This document shows positions 10,413-20,191 of a stretch of 64,000 nt of DNA, in pieces. This DNA is from an uncultured Paracoccaceae bacterium (GTDB lineage Bacteria > Pseudomonadota > Alphaproteobacteria > Rhodobacterales > Rhodobacteraceae). A model generated the notes under the pieces. The model did no database searches. It saw only the letters and a program-made list of their open reading frames with translations, and was not told the DNA's origin. Made by a program: the position numbers and the translations under genes. The first letter of the stretch is position 1, and each line of letters begins with the position of its first letter. The stretch covers positions 372,001 through 436,000 of the forward strand of contig CANLVD010000001.1 of the NCBI GenBank assembly GCA_947494445.1, given 5' to 3'.

Positions 10413-11975
10413 TCAGTTGACGGTCACCCAGCGCAGGATGAAGAAGTTGTCCGGGCGCTGTGTCAGCTCGATGTTTGCTCCGGTTCCCCAGACGAGCGGT
10501 TGAACATACATCGGAATGTAAGCCATTTCATCCTGAAGGATCTTGGCGCTTTCATCGAGCATAGCCTGACGTTTTTCATCGTCGATCTCGGACTGGATCA
10601 TCGGCAGCAGTTCATCCACACGAGCGTTGGAGAAATCGCCGAAGTTCCACGATCCCAGCTTCTTTTCCGCATTGGGTGTGTGGGCAAGGAAACGGATCGG
10701 ATGCTCGGCATCGAATGTGCCCGGCGACCAGCCAAGCAGATACATGTCGTAATTGTCCTCACGCAGCTCGGGCCAGTAGTTGCGCACGGGCATCGCGTCC
10801 AGTTCAGCCTTGATCCCGACTTGAGCCAGCATTGCCGTGATGGCCTGACACACGGCCTCGTCGTTGAGATAGCGGTCATTGGGGCATTTCAGCCCGAATG
10901 AGAAACCGTCTGGGTATCCGGCGTCTGCCAGCATGGCTTTGGCTGCTTCCGGATCATGTGCCGGACGGGCCGACAGGCTGCTGGAATACCCGCGCATCGC
11001 CGGTGACACCAGTTGCGATGCCGGGGCGGCCGCACCGCGCATGATGGTCGCAAGGATCGCATCGACATTGACCGCAGCGGCCACAGCCTTGCGCACGCGG
11101 ACATCTTTGAATGGGTTCGGGCTGCCCTCGTCATCACCGTATTTCAGTGCATCTGCGGCATGAGGAAAGCCCAGCATGATGACGCGCGCCTCGATCCCGT
11201 CGATGACCTTGACGTCGCCCTGTTGTTTCAGGCGTGCCATGTCCTGAATGGGCACCGGGTTGATCATGTCCACATCGCCCGACAAGAGCGCGGCCACGGC
11301 GGTGGCGGAGTTCTGGATCGGGGTAAATTCAGCCCGGGTGATGTTGTGCTCAGCGGTGCCCCACCATCCGTCAAACGGCTCCAGCACGGTTTTCAGGCCG
11401 GGTTGGCGCTCTGCCAGTTTGAAAGCAGCTGTGCCATTTGCGTTGAGTGTTGCGTGGTTCTCGGCGTCTTTTGCAGGCAGTTCAGCGCCGTTTGCCGCGG
11501 CCCAGCCACTGTCCATGATCATGAAGTTGGCGATGCTGTCGGGAAAGATCGGATTTGGTGCCTTGGTCATGAAATCGATGGTGAACTCGTCGACGATCTT
11601 GACCTCGGACACAGGTGCGAACCAGCTGGCCGTATCGGCAGCCTCCGAGCTGGCGCGCTGGTAGGAGAACATCACATCTTCTGCGGTGAACGCCTCACCC
11701 CCGTGAAAGGTCACGCCCTGGCGCAGGTTGAAGCGCCAGCCGTCCGAGCCAATGGGTTCCCAGCTTTCGGCCAATGCGCCTTCAATGGCCATGTCCTTGC
11801 TGCGGCGTACGAGCCCTTCATAGACGTTGTTTAGAAACCCCAGTACCGGGGCGGAGTTCACGGCATGGGGGTCCATGGTCTGCGGGTCGGTGCCGGAGGC
11901 CCAGCGAAACGTCTCGGCCTGGGCAGCCTGGCTGCAAATCAGCAGCATGGCGGCAGTAGATAGCAATCGGGTCAT
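10413..11975 (-). CDS. Orphan ABC transporter substrate-binding protein (SBP family 5)
   Basis: A 520-residue periplasmic binding protein of the dipeptide/nickel/oligopeptide class. The signal peptide is residues 1-20 (ending AQA, mature start ETFRW). The start at 11975 is chosen for its GGGGGA ribosome site; the frame is open to 12023. Family features are DPHAVNSAPV, GVTFHGGEAFTAEDVMFS, and the C-terminal YIPMYVQPLVWG. No permease or ATPase follows; a terminator does. It is clearly related to the protein at 21334-22911 (shared CPNDRYxNDEAxCQA and EFTPIQN-type blocks), so the two are paralogues. It may feed the permeases encoded at 13987-17536 or a distant set. Confidence 0.92.
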   Translation of the reverse strand: MTRLLSTAAMLLICSQAAQAETFRWASGTDPQTMDPHAVNSAPVLGFLNNVYEGLVRRSKDMAIEGALAESWEPIGSDGWRFNLRQGVTFHGGEAFTAEDVMFSYQRASSEAADTASWFAPVSEVKIVDEFTIDFMTKAPNPIFPDSIANFMIMDSGWAAANGAELPAKDAENHATLNANGTAAFKLAERQPGLKTVLEPFDGWWGTAEHNITRAEFTPIQNSATAVAALLSGDVDMINPVPIQDMARLKQQGDVKVIDGIEARVIMLGFPHAADALKYGDDEGSPNPFKDVRVRKAVAAAVNVDAILATIMRGAAAPASQLVSPAMRGYSSSLSARPAHDPEAAKAMLADAGYPDGFSFGLKCPNDRYLNDEAVCQAITAMLAQVGIKAELDAMPVRNYWPELREDNYDMYLLGWSPGTFDAEHPIRFLAHTPNAEKKLGSWNFGDFSNARVDELLPMIQSEIDDEKRQAMLDESAKILQDEMAYIPMYVQPLVWGTGANIELTQRPDNFFILRWVTVN

Positions 11976-12172
11976 GATGATCCCCCTGTTCTGAATTGTT
12001 TTTCTCGGATGGATAGTACGCAAAAACGGCGCTGCGCACAGGGGGGCCTTAGAAAAAGACTGTTTTTCTCTTCACGAGGGCGTGAGGAGTGCGGATGAAA
12101 AGTGCAAGCGATGGTGGAAAGAAACCCCACACGGCGTGGCGGTCTCGCTTGGCTGTCAGGGAATAGGTTCGC

Positions 12173-13969
12173 CTAGGCAGCCTCGCTCAGATATTTTCGC
12201 CAGTCACCCAGATGGGAGATTTCCGTGGCGCCTTTCACCCCAAGGGCTTCGCACAGAAATCCCTTTACCCATGACTGATCCGACAATTCAATCGATCCAA
12301 TGCCAAGCGGGGCGGGAATGCCTTGCAGAAAGCTTCCAACGGCAGCTTTTGGCAATGACCAGATTTCCACGGCAACCGATGCTGCGCTGGACGCATCCGA
12401 TCTGACCAGACCCGGGCGCGCGGGCGGACCACCAGCAAGGGCGTAGAACTGATATTTCGAGGCTGTGTTGGCAGTGCGGACAAATGTTGCACCGAGGTCG
12501 GTCAAATGGTGATTGAGCGGCAAGCCGGACATATGCGCGCCGCACACCGCAAGCTCCAGCCGGTCTGCTGGCGCAGATGGCAGGGTTTCAGGATCTGTCA
12601 GGGGAAACTGTGTCGCGCCCAGATTTCGCGTGCACCCGGTTTCAAAACAGCGTGCAATGGACGCGGCTGTAGCGTCCATGCCCGCGTTTGCCAGAATGGT
12701 AACACTGCCCGGGCGCCCGTCGCTGCGTGGTGCCGTGGGAACAGCCATTCCACACATATCAAGCAAATTCACGAAATTGGTGTAGGTCCCGAAGTTGTTG
12801 TTCGGAGTCACAGGATCGGCCTGCAGATCCGAGACAGTGTAGAAGGTTGGAATGGTGGGCACGCACAAGGCATCCAGACCCTCAAGAAGTGGCTCAGCCA
12901 TGCGTTTGAGATCTGCCAACCGATACATGCCCCGAAACGCATCAGCAGCCGACATGGTCTCGGCATGAGTGATGATCTGGCGGGTGACCGGGTGCACCAG
13001 TCCCGGATCGCTTTTGAGCAGATCCTCGATGACCGTGTAACGCTCCGCGACCCAGGCGCCCTGATAGAGCATTCGGGCGATGCTGTAGAAGGGTTCGAAA
13101 TCGATGGGAACGACTTCCATGCCAAAATCTGCAAAGCGCTCCACATCGCGTGAGAACGCGGTTGCCTGCACCTGATCGCCGAAAAATTCGATGGAGTTCT
13201 TATCCGGCACGCCAATCTTCATCGGCTCGGTGATGGGGAACATTTCCTTGTGGCGCAGCGGTTTTGAATAGGCGTCCCTGTCGTCAAAACCGCGGGCCAC
13301 TGCAAACACTCTGTAGGCGTCATCAACGGTCATCGCAAAAATAGACACGGTATCAAGTGTGCGACAGGCAGGTACGACGCCGGTTGCGGAGAGTGTCCCC
13401 AAGGATGGCTTCAAACCGACGATGTTGTTGAGCGCGGCTGGCACCCGGCCTGACCCGGCCGTGTCTGTGCCCAGCGAGAAGGATACAATTCCATGCCCGA
13501 CAATGACCCCAGATCCCCCGGAAGAGCCACCGGGTACAATTTCCGGATCAATGGCGTTCAGGGGAGCACCAAAGGGCGTGCGCACCCCGACAAGACCGGT
13601 TGCGAACTGATCAAGGTTCGTCTTGCCGATCATCAAAGCGCCAGCCGCCCGTAATTTCGCAATCACGAATGCATCCTCATCAGGCAGATAGGCATAGGCC
13701 GGACAGGCAGCAGTGGTCGAAATGCCCCCAACATCGATGTTGTCTTTGGCAGCAAAGGGAATTCCCCAAAGCGGCATGTCCGGATCGTAGGTGCCTAAGG
13801 TATCGGCCTGTGCGAGCAGACTTTCCTTGTCGCAGAGATGTATGAAAATGCCCGGATCATTCACCGCCTCAAGCCTTGTGAAAACCTCCTCGATGACATC
13901 GGCGGGCCGGGTGCCTGCTTGATAGGCCTTTTGCAGCGAGGACAAAGTGAACGGCAGATCGGTGAGCAT
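12173..13969 (-). CDS. atzF: Allophanate hydrolase
   Basis: A 598-residue protein, the length expected for AtzF: an amidase domain (about 1-430) plus the specific C-terminal domain. The Ser-cisSer-Lys triad is visible as K75 (FAAKDN), S149 (PGGSSGGS) and S173 (GTDTAGSGR). Their spacing of 74 and 24 residues equals, from memory, that of K91, S165 and S189 in the Pseudomonas ADP enzyme. It hydrolyses allophanate to ammonia and CO2. The ATG at 13969 has GGAGG 7 bases upstream; the open frame to 14131 runs through the ABC ATPase gene and is not used. It is last gene of an ABC importer operon. No urea carboxylase or biuret hydrolase is in the window, so the allophanate source is unknown. Confidence 0.92.
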   Translation of the reverse strand: MLTDLPFTLSSLQKAYQAGTRPADVIEEVFTRLEAVNDPGIFIHLCDKESLLAQADTLGTYDPDMPLWGIPFAAKDNIDVGGISTTAACPAYAYLPDEDAFVIAKLRAAGALMIGKTNLDQFATGLVGVRTPFGAPLNAIDPEIVPGGSSGGSGVIVGHGIVSFSLGTDTAGSGRVPAALNNIVGLKPSLGTLSATGVVPACRTLDTVSIFAMTVDDAYRVFAVARGFDDRDAYSKPLRHKEMFPITEPMKIGVPDKNSIEFFGDQVQATAFSRDVERFADFGMEVVPIDFEPFYSIARMLYQGAWVAERYTVIEDLLKSDPGLVHPVTRQIITHAETMSAADAFRGMYRLADLKRMAEPLLEGLDALCVPTIPTFYTVSDLQADPVTPNNNFGTYTNFVNLLDMCGMAVPTAPRSDGRPGSVTILANAGMDATAASIARCFETGCTRNLGATQFPLTDPETLPSAPADRLELAVCGAHMSGLPLNHHLTDLGATFVRTANTASKYQFYALAGGPPARPGLVRSDASSAASVAVEIWSLPKAAVGSFLQGIPAPLGIGSIELSDQSWVKGFLCEALGVKGATEISHLGDWRKYLSEAA

Positions 13970-13986
13970 AATATTCCTCCGAAATT

Positions 13987-15618
13987 CTAGGCAGATTGTC
14001 TGCGTGCAGGTGGCTTGGGTGCGGCGGCAAGCAGTGCCTTTGTATACGCGTCCTGCGGATTGTTCATCACGACGCTGGCGGGTCCCTGCTCGATAATCTG
14101 ACCGTCCTTCATGACAATGACATGATCGCAAAGCAGGCGCACCACATGCAGATCGTGGCTGACAAAGAGATAGCTCATCCCCAGCTTGGCCCGCAGATCG
14201 ACCAGCAGGTTCAGCACAACCGCCTGTATCGACACATCCAGAGCGGCGGTCGGTTCGTCCAAAATCAGAAATCTGGGTTCAAGTGCGATGGCTCTTGCGA
14301 TCCCGACTCTTGCTTTCTGGCCACCTGACAGTTGGTGCGGAAATCGATCCAGCAATGGCAGGGGCAGACCCACGAGCGTGGCCAGCTCTTCGATCCTTGC
14401 GGTGAGTGCCGGGCCCTTGAGTTTGCCCAACTGTCTGAGCGGCTCTCCAATTGTGTGGCGCGCGGTATGACGGGGATTGAGGCTGTCGGTCGCGTCCTGA
14501 AACACCATCTGGATGTCCGATCGACGCGGGTTTTTTGCAAATCCCTTGGCGGGGATGGCAGCAATATCGTCGCCATCAAACAGAATCTCACCATCTGTTG
14601 CATCCATCAAGCGCACCAGAATTTCCGAGGTGGTCGATTTCCCACAGCCACTTTCGCCCACCAGACCGACGCTTTGCCCTTGCTTGATGACAAAGGAAAT
14701 ATCCCTGACAGCATGAACCGGACCGGATTTCCCCTGATAGGTCTTCACCAGATTGCGCACATCAAGCAACGGCGCATCTTGGACCATATGATCGACGAGA
14801 TCGCGGCGGTCTTCGGGCGGCAAAAGGCTGCGAATGCTTTCGCCCGCACGCGGTGTCGCATCCACCAGTTTGCGGGTGTAGGCGTGCTGGGGCTGGGCAA
14901 ATATCTGAACCGGATCGCCCTGTTCGACAATCACGCCATCTTTCATCACAACGATCCGGTCGCAGTATTGCGCCGCAAGCCCAAGGTCGTGAGTGATGAG
15001 AATACTGCTCATCTCACGTGCGCGGATCAGATCACGCATCAGATCCATCACAGCCTTCTGGGTCGTGATATCAAGACCTGTGGTGGGCTCATCAGCGATC
15101 AAGAGACGCGGATCACAGGCAAGGGCAATCGCGCAGACGATGCGCTGGCACATGCCGCCTGACAGCTCGAATGGATAGGCATCGTAGCGTGCCTCCGCGT
15201 CGTTGATCCTGACAGCTTCCAGTGCAGAAATTGCCTGAGCGCGCGCGTCGTAACGCGTTGCACGGCCGTGCTGGCGCAAAACATCCTCGATCTGATGACC
15301 AACCTTGCGGATCGGATTCAAGGCAGCGCGGGGGTTCTGGAAGATCATGGAAATCTCGCGTCCGCGAATGTCGCGCATGTCGCGTTCAGCGGCGCGGCGC
15401 AGGTCCAGACCCGAATAGGTGATGTCGCCAGCCGTGATCGCACCGCCTGCATCAAGGATGCGCATCAGCGCATAAGATGTTACCGATTTACCCGAGCCGC
15501 TTTCCCCCACCACGCCCAGAATTTCGCCCTTGGCCAGATCGAAGCTGATGCCGCGCACCGCAGCGACATCACCGCGCCGGGTCTTGAAGGAAACCGCCAG
15601 ATCCTGGACGCTCAACAT
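13987..15618 (-). CDS. ABC importer ATPase, two nucleotide-binding domains fused (DppD-DppF type)
   Basis: A 543-residue protein with two complete ATPase domains. The first has Walker A GESGSGKS at 38-45 and signature ELSGGMCQR; the second has Walker A GESGCGKS near 320 and signature QLSGGQKAR. The half-domain linkers resemble oligopeptide/dipeptide transporter ATPases. It would energise the permeases encoded directly upstream (5 bases away), and atzF follows 17 bases downstream. All five genes, including the binding protein, read as one operon. Confidence 0.93.
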   Translation of the reverse strand: MLSVQDLAVSFKTRRGDVAAVRGISFDLAKGEILGVVGESGSGKSVTSYALMRILDAGGAITAGDITYSGLDLRRAAERDMRDIRGREISMIFQNPRAALNPIRKVGHQIEDVLRQHGRATRYDARAQAISALEAVRINDAEARYDAYPFELSGGMCQRIVCAIALACDPRLLIADEPTTGLDITTQKAVMDLMRDLIRAREMSSILITHDLGLAAQYCDRIVVMKDGVIVEQGDPVQIFAQPQHAYTRKLVDATPRAGESIRSLLPPEDRRDLVDHMVQDAPLLDVRNLVKTYQGKSGPVHAVRDISFVIKQGQSVGLVGESGCGKSTTSEILVRLMDATDGEILFDGDDIAAIPAKGFAKNPRRSDIQMVFQDATDSLNPRHTARHTIGEPLRQLGKLKGPALTARIEELATLVGLPLPLLDRFPHQLSGGQKARVGIARAIALEPRFLILDEPTAALDVSIQAVVLNLLVDLRAKLGMSYLFVSHDLHVVRLLCDHVIVMKDGQIIEQGPASVVMNNPQDAYTKALLAAAPKPPARRQSA

Positions 15619-15623
15619 CTCGG

Positions 15624-16502
15624 TCAGGTCCTCTTGCGGGGGTCGACAAGGTCGCGCAGACCATCACCCAGAAGGTTGAAGGTGAACACGGCCATCATAA
15701 GCCAAAGCCCGGGAAAGAGCGCCATCCACCATTCGCCCGATACGATGAAATTGGCCCCTTCCGCCACCATGATCCCCCATTCCGGTGTCGGTGGCCTGAC
15801 ACCCAGACCGATGAACGACAAACCGGCGGCATTCAGGATCGCCCAGCCCAGATTGAGAGAGACCTGAACCATCATCGGCGGCAGTGCATTTGGGAAAATA
15901 TGCATGGCCAGAACGCGTGCATCCGAGTTGCCGGCGAGTTTTGCCGCGCGCACAAAGCCTGCATCACGCCGGATGTTCACCTCGGCCCGTACCAGTCTGG
16001 CATAGAAGGGCACGTTGATGATCGCGGTCGCATATATGATATTCTCAATGGTGTTGCCCAGCGCCGCCACAATCCCCATGGCGAGCACAAAGAGCGGAAA
16101 GGCCATGATCGTATCCAGAATGCGGTTCAGGATGTTGTCGATCCATCCGCCCCAATAGCCAGCGGCGCTTCCAAGGATTGAGCCGACAACGAAAGAGAGG
16201 GCGACCGCGGCAACAGAAATCGACAGATCAAGCCGCGTCGCCACGATCACGCGGCTGAAGACATCTCGCCCGACATTGTCCGTGCCAAACCAGTGATCCC
16301 AGGATGGTGGTTGCAAGGCTCTGGCTGCATTCGTGGCAAGCGGATCGTATGGTATAAGAGCCGGTCCGAAAATGGCGGAGAGCACGATCAGGGCAAACAT
16401 GACAAAGGCAAGCAGCGTCACCGGGTTTGCGCGCAGCACATAGACCAGATGATCAAGTTTTCGCTGAGGGTGCACGCGCGGTGCTGCGGCTGTATCCGTC
16501 AT
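15624..16502 (-). CDS. ABC importer permease, DppC type
   Basis: A 292-residue inner-membrane permease with an N-terminal membrane segment (LLAFVMFALIVLSAIFGPAL) and the OppBC-type core of about five further helices. It carries the FGTDNVGRDVFSR segment typical of DppC/OppC and the EAA-like loop with AAKLAGNSDARVL. It pairs with the DppB-type protein whose gene overlaps its start by 4 bases. Confidence 0.93.
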   Translation of the reverse strand: MTDTAAAPRVHPQRKLDHLVYVLRANPVTLLAFVMFALIVLSAIFGPALIPYDPLATNAARALQPPSWDHWFGTDNVGRDVFSRVIVATRLDLSISVAAVALSFVVGSILGSAAGYWGGWIDNILNRILDTIMAFPLFVLAMGIVAALGNTIENIIYATAIINVPFYARLVRAEVNIRRDAGFVRAAKLAGNSDARVLAMHIFPNALPPMMVQVSLNLGWAILNAAGLSFIGLGVRPPTPEWGIMVAEGANFIVSGEWWMALFPGLWLMMAVFTFNLLGDGLRDLVDPRKRT

Positions 16503-17536
16503 TTTGCCGCGAACCCGATCCGTGGGTCGATGACCGTGTAAAGCAGGTCAATGGCAAGGTTCAACGCCACAAACAACAGGGCCATGGCCAGAACGAAGCC
16601 CTGAACGGCGGCGTAATCCGAGACGACCAGAGCCTCAACCGCGTAGGAGCCTATGCCGGGCCAGGCAAACACTTTCTCCACCAGTACATTCGCGCCTAGG
16701 GCAAAGGAAAAGACCATGCCAAGCGTGGTGATCACGGGCAGAAGGGCGTTGCGAAATGCGTAGCCGTACAGGATTTTACGGTTCGACAGGCCAGCAGCGC
16801 GTGCTGTTCGGATAAAATCCGATGACAGGGCAGTCAACATCGCTGCCCGGGTCATTCGCGCAATCGGTGCGAGCGTGAACAGCGCCAGCGTGATGGCCGG
16901 TAGGACCAGTTGTTTGGCCGCACCGATCCATGTTTCCCAGTCGCCCATCAGGGCAGCATCAATGAGGTAAAAACCGGTGACGCGGTCCGGATCGAGGTAG
17001 ATGAAGTCCAGCCGCCCGATTGGTGAGGGTGCAATGCCCAGTAGATAATAGAAGACGTAAATCAGAACGATCCCGGTGAAAAACGTGGGCAAGGACACAC
17101 CTGCTGTGACCAGAACCCGGCATAGGTGATCAACCCAAGATCCCGGGCGTGTGGCCGCCAGAATGCCAAGGGGGATTGCAATGCCGCATGACAGGACCAG
17201 CGCGGTCAAGGTCAGTTCAAGCGAAGCAGGCAGGCGGTTGGCCAGATCGCTGGCCACCGGTTGACCGCTTGAGATCGACTGGCCCAGATCGCCCTGCAGC
17301 AGATCTCCAACATAGATGAAAAACTGCTGGATCAGCGGTTTGTCGAGGCCCAGTGCCACGCGGATTTCCGCAATGGATGCTTCATCGGCCGCAGCACCGG
17401 CAAAGAAAACGGCCGGATCGCCCGGTAGAGCGCGGGTCAGCAGGAAACTGATGATCACAACCCCGATGACCACCGGTATGGCCTGTGCCACGCGCAGAAG
17501 GACCGCGCGCAGCCTTGGATATGTGTGGGTCTGCAT
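16499..17536 (-). CDS. ABC importer permease, DppB type
   Basis: A 345-residue permease with the DppB/OppB N-terminus (IPVVIGVVIISFLLTRALPGDP) and several membrane helices. The EAA-like loop reads FIRTARAAGLSNRKIL, followed by FRNALLPVITTLG. It lies 3 bases after the binding-protein gene and overlaps dppC-type by ATGA. It forms the heterodimeric channel of the importer. Confidence 0.93.
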   Translation of the reverse strand: MQTHTYPRLRAVLLRVAQAIPVVIGVVIISFLLTRALPGDPAVFFAGAAADEASIAEIRVALGLDKPLIQQFFIYVGDLLQGDLGQSISSGQPVASDLANRLPASLELTLTALVLSCGIAIPLGILAATRPGSWVDHLCRVLVTAGVSLPTFFTGIVLIYVFYYLLGIAPSPIGRLDFIYLDPDRVTGFYLIDAALMGDWETWIGAAKQLVLPAITLALFTLAPIARMTRAAMLTALSSDFIRTARAAGLSNRKILYGYAFRNALLPVITTLGMVFSFALGANVLVEKVFAWPGIGSYAVEALVVSDYAAVQGFVLAMALLFVALNLAIDLLYTVIDPRIGFAAK

Positions 17537-17539
17537 GCC

Positions 17540-19153
17540 TCAGCTTACGGCAAGTGGACGGGCATCAAGTTGACGGTGGAACCAGAACTCATATCCCTCG
17601 GACCCGTTGGCCGCCACGTTTAGCGCTGGCTGGTAAAGCGGGATGCGGGGCAGGTCTTCAAGCACGATTTCCATCATGCGTTTGATGTTCGGCGCATAGG
17701 CCGGATCATCGACCGGCATATGCAGGGTTGCGTTCACCAGATCCTCGACTTCGTCGTTGCGGTAGTTGGAGGAGTTGAACAGATGCCCTTCCTGATAGGC
17801 CCAGAAGAAATAGTAATCCGGTGTGTTGAGCCAGCCACCGAAATTCTCCAGATGCAGCGGCAGGCGCTTTTCGACAAGGGCCGCCGTGCGCCAGTTGGCG
17901 CCGGGGATCTTTTCGATGGTTGCGGTGATGCCGATCTTGGCGAGGTTCTCCTGAATCAGGAGCGCTGTCGGTTCCATCCATGAGGCAAGGCCAAGGTTGA
18001 TCGACAAGGGCACTTCGAACCCATCGGGATAGCCGGATTTGGCCATATGTTCGCGGGCCTTGTCCAGATCGGTGCTGTATTGGGTTTTGCGCGGCCAGGC
18101 GATGTCGTTGATCTCAGCTTCCCCACCCCAAAGCGGCGCGCCGCGTCCGTAAGCGGCGGCTTGAAAAATATCCTCGTAGGGGACGGCATAGGCCACGGCC
18201 TTGCGGACATCGGCATCCTGAAACGGTTCAAACTTAGTGTTCGTGCACAGGCAATGGATGCAGTTCTCGATGGGCGTTGAATAGACGTCGACCTCCTCCA
18301 GCTCGGACAATTCCGCTGCATCCTTGTCGGGTATGCCGAAGGACAACTGGACGTCGCCACGCTCAATCAGGGCCCGTCGGGTGGCCGGGCTGGGAACCTC
18401 ACGCAGGACAACGCGCTTGACCGCGGGAAGCGGCCCCCCGACCCAATTGTCGTTCCGCTCATAGACAAGTTGCTCTCCGGGCGACCAGCGCAGAATCTTG
18501 AACGCGCCAGATCCTGCGGGCGTCGTATGCAGATACTCCATCGCCCATGGATCATCATCGGTGGCATTGGCCTTTGCCACGGCTGAGTTGATCACGAACG
18601 GCACCGGCACGGCGAGATCGGGGATCGACAGTTTTGACGGGCGGTCCAGCGTGATCTGGAAGGTTTCAGCATCAATGGCCACAAACTGATCGGGCCGCTC
18701 GAACCCGCCTGCGCGCATCTGAACGGATGGAAAGCCGCCGACCGACACAGCGCGATCAAATGACCACTTCACGTCTTCCGCGGTGACCTTGCTGCCATCC
18801 CAGAACGTGGCATCGGACTTGATCTTGAAGGTGATCACAAGACCGTCGTCGGACACTGTCCAGCTTTCGGCCAGCTCAGGAACGATGGTGTCATAGTCGT
18901 AGGACAGCCCACCGCCAGGTGCTTCCTTTGTGCCGAAGGAAACAAGCCGGTCATAGCAATTCACGGCCACCTGATAGGATGGACGGTTGGTCCCGGTGCG
19001 GTGCAGATCCAGACTGTTGATCGTCTGCCCGGTCACCACAACCAAAGTGTCAGAACCTTGTGCAGCTGCCGGCATCGCACGCAGAAACGGCAGGACGGAT
19101 GCCCCTGCCATTCCCATTTTCAGAAAGTCGCGCCGTGAACTCGTGTCGGTCAT
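17540..19153 (-). CDS. ABC importer substrate-binding protein with Tat signal
   Basis: A 537-residue SBP family 5 protein, first gene of the ABC-atzF operon. The start at 19153 has AGGTGA in front; a GTG three codons earlier is in frame. A twin-arginine leader is visible (SSRRDFLKMGMAG), with likely cleavage after PAAAQ near residue 32. The mature part has the family's ESWTVSDDGLVITFKIK and DVRKAVAYAVPYEDIF segments. It differs from the two orphan binding proteins nearby, which use ordinary Sec signals. The ligand is unknown. A compound that yields allophanate is suggested only by the operon. Confidence 0.92.
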   Translation of the reverse strand: MTDTSSRRDFLKMGMAGASVLPFLRAMPAAAQGSDTLVVVTGQTINSLDLHRTGTNRPSYQVAVNCYDRLVSFGTKEAPGGGLSYDYDTIVPELAESWTVSDDGLVITFKIKSDATFWDGSKVTAEDVKWSFDRAVSVGGFPSVQMRAGGFERPDQFVAIDAETFQITLDRPSKLSIPDLAVPVPFVINSAVAKANATDDDPWAMEYLHTTPAGSGAFKILRWSPGEQLVYERNDNWVGGPLPAVKRVVLREVPSPATRRALIERGDVQLSFGIPDKDAAELSELEEVDVYSTPIENCIHCLCTNTKFEPFQDADVRKAVAYAVPYEDIFQAAAYGRGAPLWGGEAEINDIAWPRKTQYSTDLDKAREHMAKSGYPDGFEVPLSINLGLASWMEPTALLIQENLAKIGITATIEKIPGANWRTAALVEKRLPLHLENFGGWLNTPDYYFFWAYQEGHLFNSSNYRNDEVEDLVNATLHMPVDDPAYAPNIKRMMEIVLEDLPRIPLYQPALNVAANGSEGYEFWFHRQLDARPLAVS

Positions 19154-19232
19154 GTAAATCACCTCTCGCTGTTGGATGCGCAGATTGGACTCGGCGCTTT
19201 GCGAGAAGACTGCTCTGGAACAGCGGTCATAT

Positions 19233-19255
19233 CTATTGCTATAAAATCACAATAG
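19233..19255. promoter_or_regulatory. Candidate LysR operator dyad
   Basis: CTATTG (19233-19238) and CAATAG (19250-19255) are exact inverted repeats around an 11-base AT-rich spacer. They lie in the 142-base gap between the divergent ABC-atzF operon and the LysR gene. LysR-type regulators normally bind such interrupted dyads between themselves and their target operon. It lies 41 bases before the LysR start. Confidence 0.5.
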
Positions 19256-19295
19256 CGGTGCAATTTTTGCAACGCATAACCAGAAGTTAAGTCTT

Positions 19296-20183
19296 ATGAA
19301 GCACTTAAAGACATTCGAGTTGATAGAATCCGTGATGCGGGCCGGATCGATCCGGAAAGCGGCAGAAGATATGAACATCACGGCGTCGGCTTTGAACCGT
19401 CGCATTCAGGGGTTCGAGCGGGAGTTCGGCTCGACCATTTTCGAGCGTCTGCCGCGCGGCATGCGGTTGAACCCGGCGGGCGAGTTGCTGATGCAACATA
19501 TCCTGTCCCAGCGCACCGATATGGCGCGGGTACAGGCACAAGTTGCCGACTTGACGGGGGAACGACGCGGACATGTCTCGATTGCCTGCTCTCAAGCCTT
19601 GCTGCCTTACTTTCTGCCAGAGCAGATCGCCGCTTATCGCCTTGAACATCCGGGAGTGACCTTCTCGATTTCCGTGCGTGATCGTGAGCAGGCTGAACGG
19701 GATCTTGCCGCATTCAGATGTGACCTGGCATTGGTTTTCGAGCCGGTCCACATGGTTGAATTCGAGGTGCTTCACACATTTCCTCAGGCGGTACATGCCG
19801 TCTTTCGTGCTGATCACCCTCTGGCGAAAAAACCAGAGCTAAGGCTGCGGGACTGTCTGACCCACAAACTGGTTCTGCCCTCTGCTCCGTATGGCGTGCG
19901 GCATTTGCTGGAACTGGCAGCGACACGAAAGGGGCACAGTCTGACAGCGGTGGTCGAGACGGAATCGTTCGAATTGATCCGGCATTACGTGACCCATGAA
20001 AACGCCATCGGGTTTCAGATCCCCGTTGGTCTAAACCTCAAGGCTCAGTCCGGTATTGTCCATCGCCCGATCTCTGAAAAGGACGTACCTTTCGGAGGGT
20101 TGCTGCTGGGCCAGAAAAAGGGCCGTGCCCTTCCGGTTGCCTCAGCCAAGTTCACGCAAAAGCTGATTGCCGCCTTGGAATAA
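19296..20183 (+). CDS. LysR family transcriptional regulator
   Basis: A 295-residue LysR protein. The N-terminal winged HTH is at 1-62 (FELIESVMRAGSIRKAAEDM, then ASALNRRIQGFERE). The effector-binding domain starts near 92 (GHVSIACSQALLPYF). It is divergent from the ABC importer-allophanate hydrolase operon and convergent with the DMT transporter gene (8-base gap), so it most likely controls the importer operon (inference from position). The HTH lacks nothing obvious, and the length is standard. Confidence 0.93.
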   Translation: MKHLKTFELIESVMRAGSIRKAAEDMNITASALNRRIQGFEREFGSTIFERLPRGMRLNPAGELLMQHILSQRTDMARVQAQVADLTGERRGHVSIACSQALLPYFLPEQIAAYRLEHPGVTFSISVRDREQAERDLAAFRCDLALVFEPVHMVEFEVLHTFPQAVHAVFRADHPLAKKPELRLRDCLTHKLVLPSAPYGVRHLLELAATRKGHSLTAVVETESFELIRHYVTHENAIGFQIPVGLNLKAQSGIVHRPISEKDVPFGGLLLGQKKGRALPVASAKFTQKLIAALE

Positions 20184-20191
20184 GTGCAGGA

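Noticed and set aside
13970-14131. N-terminal extension of allophanate hydrolase
   Set aside because: It would overlap the ABC ATPase gene, while the ATG at 13969 has an ideal GGAGG and gives the family N-terminus.
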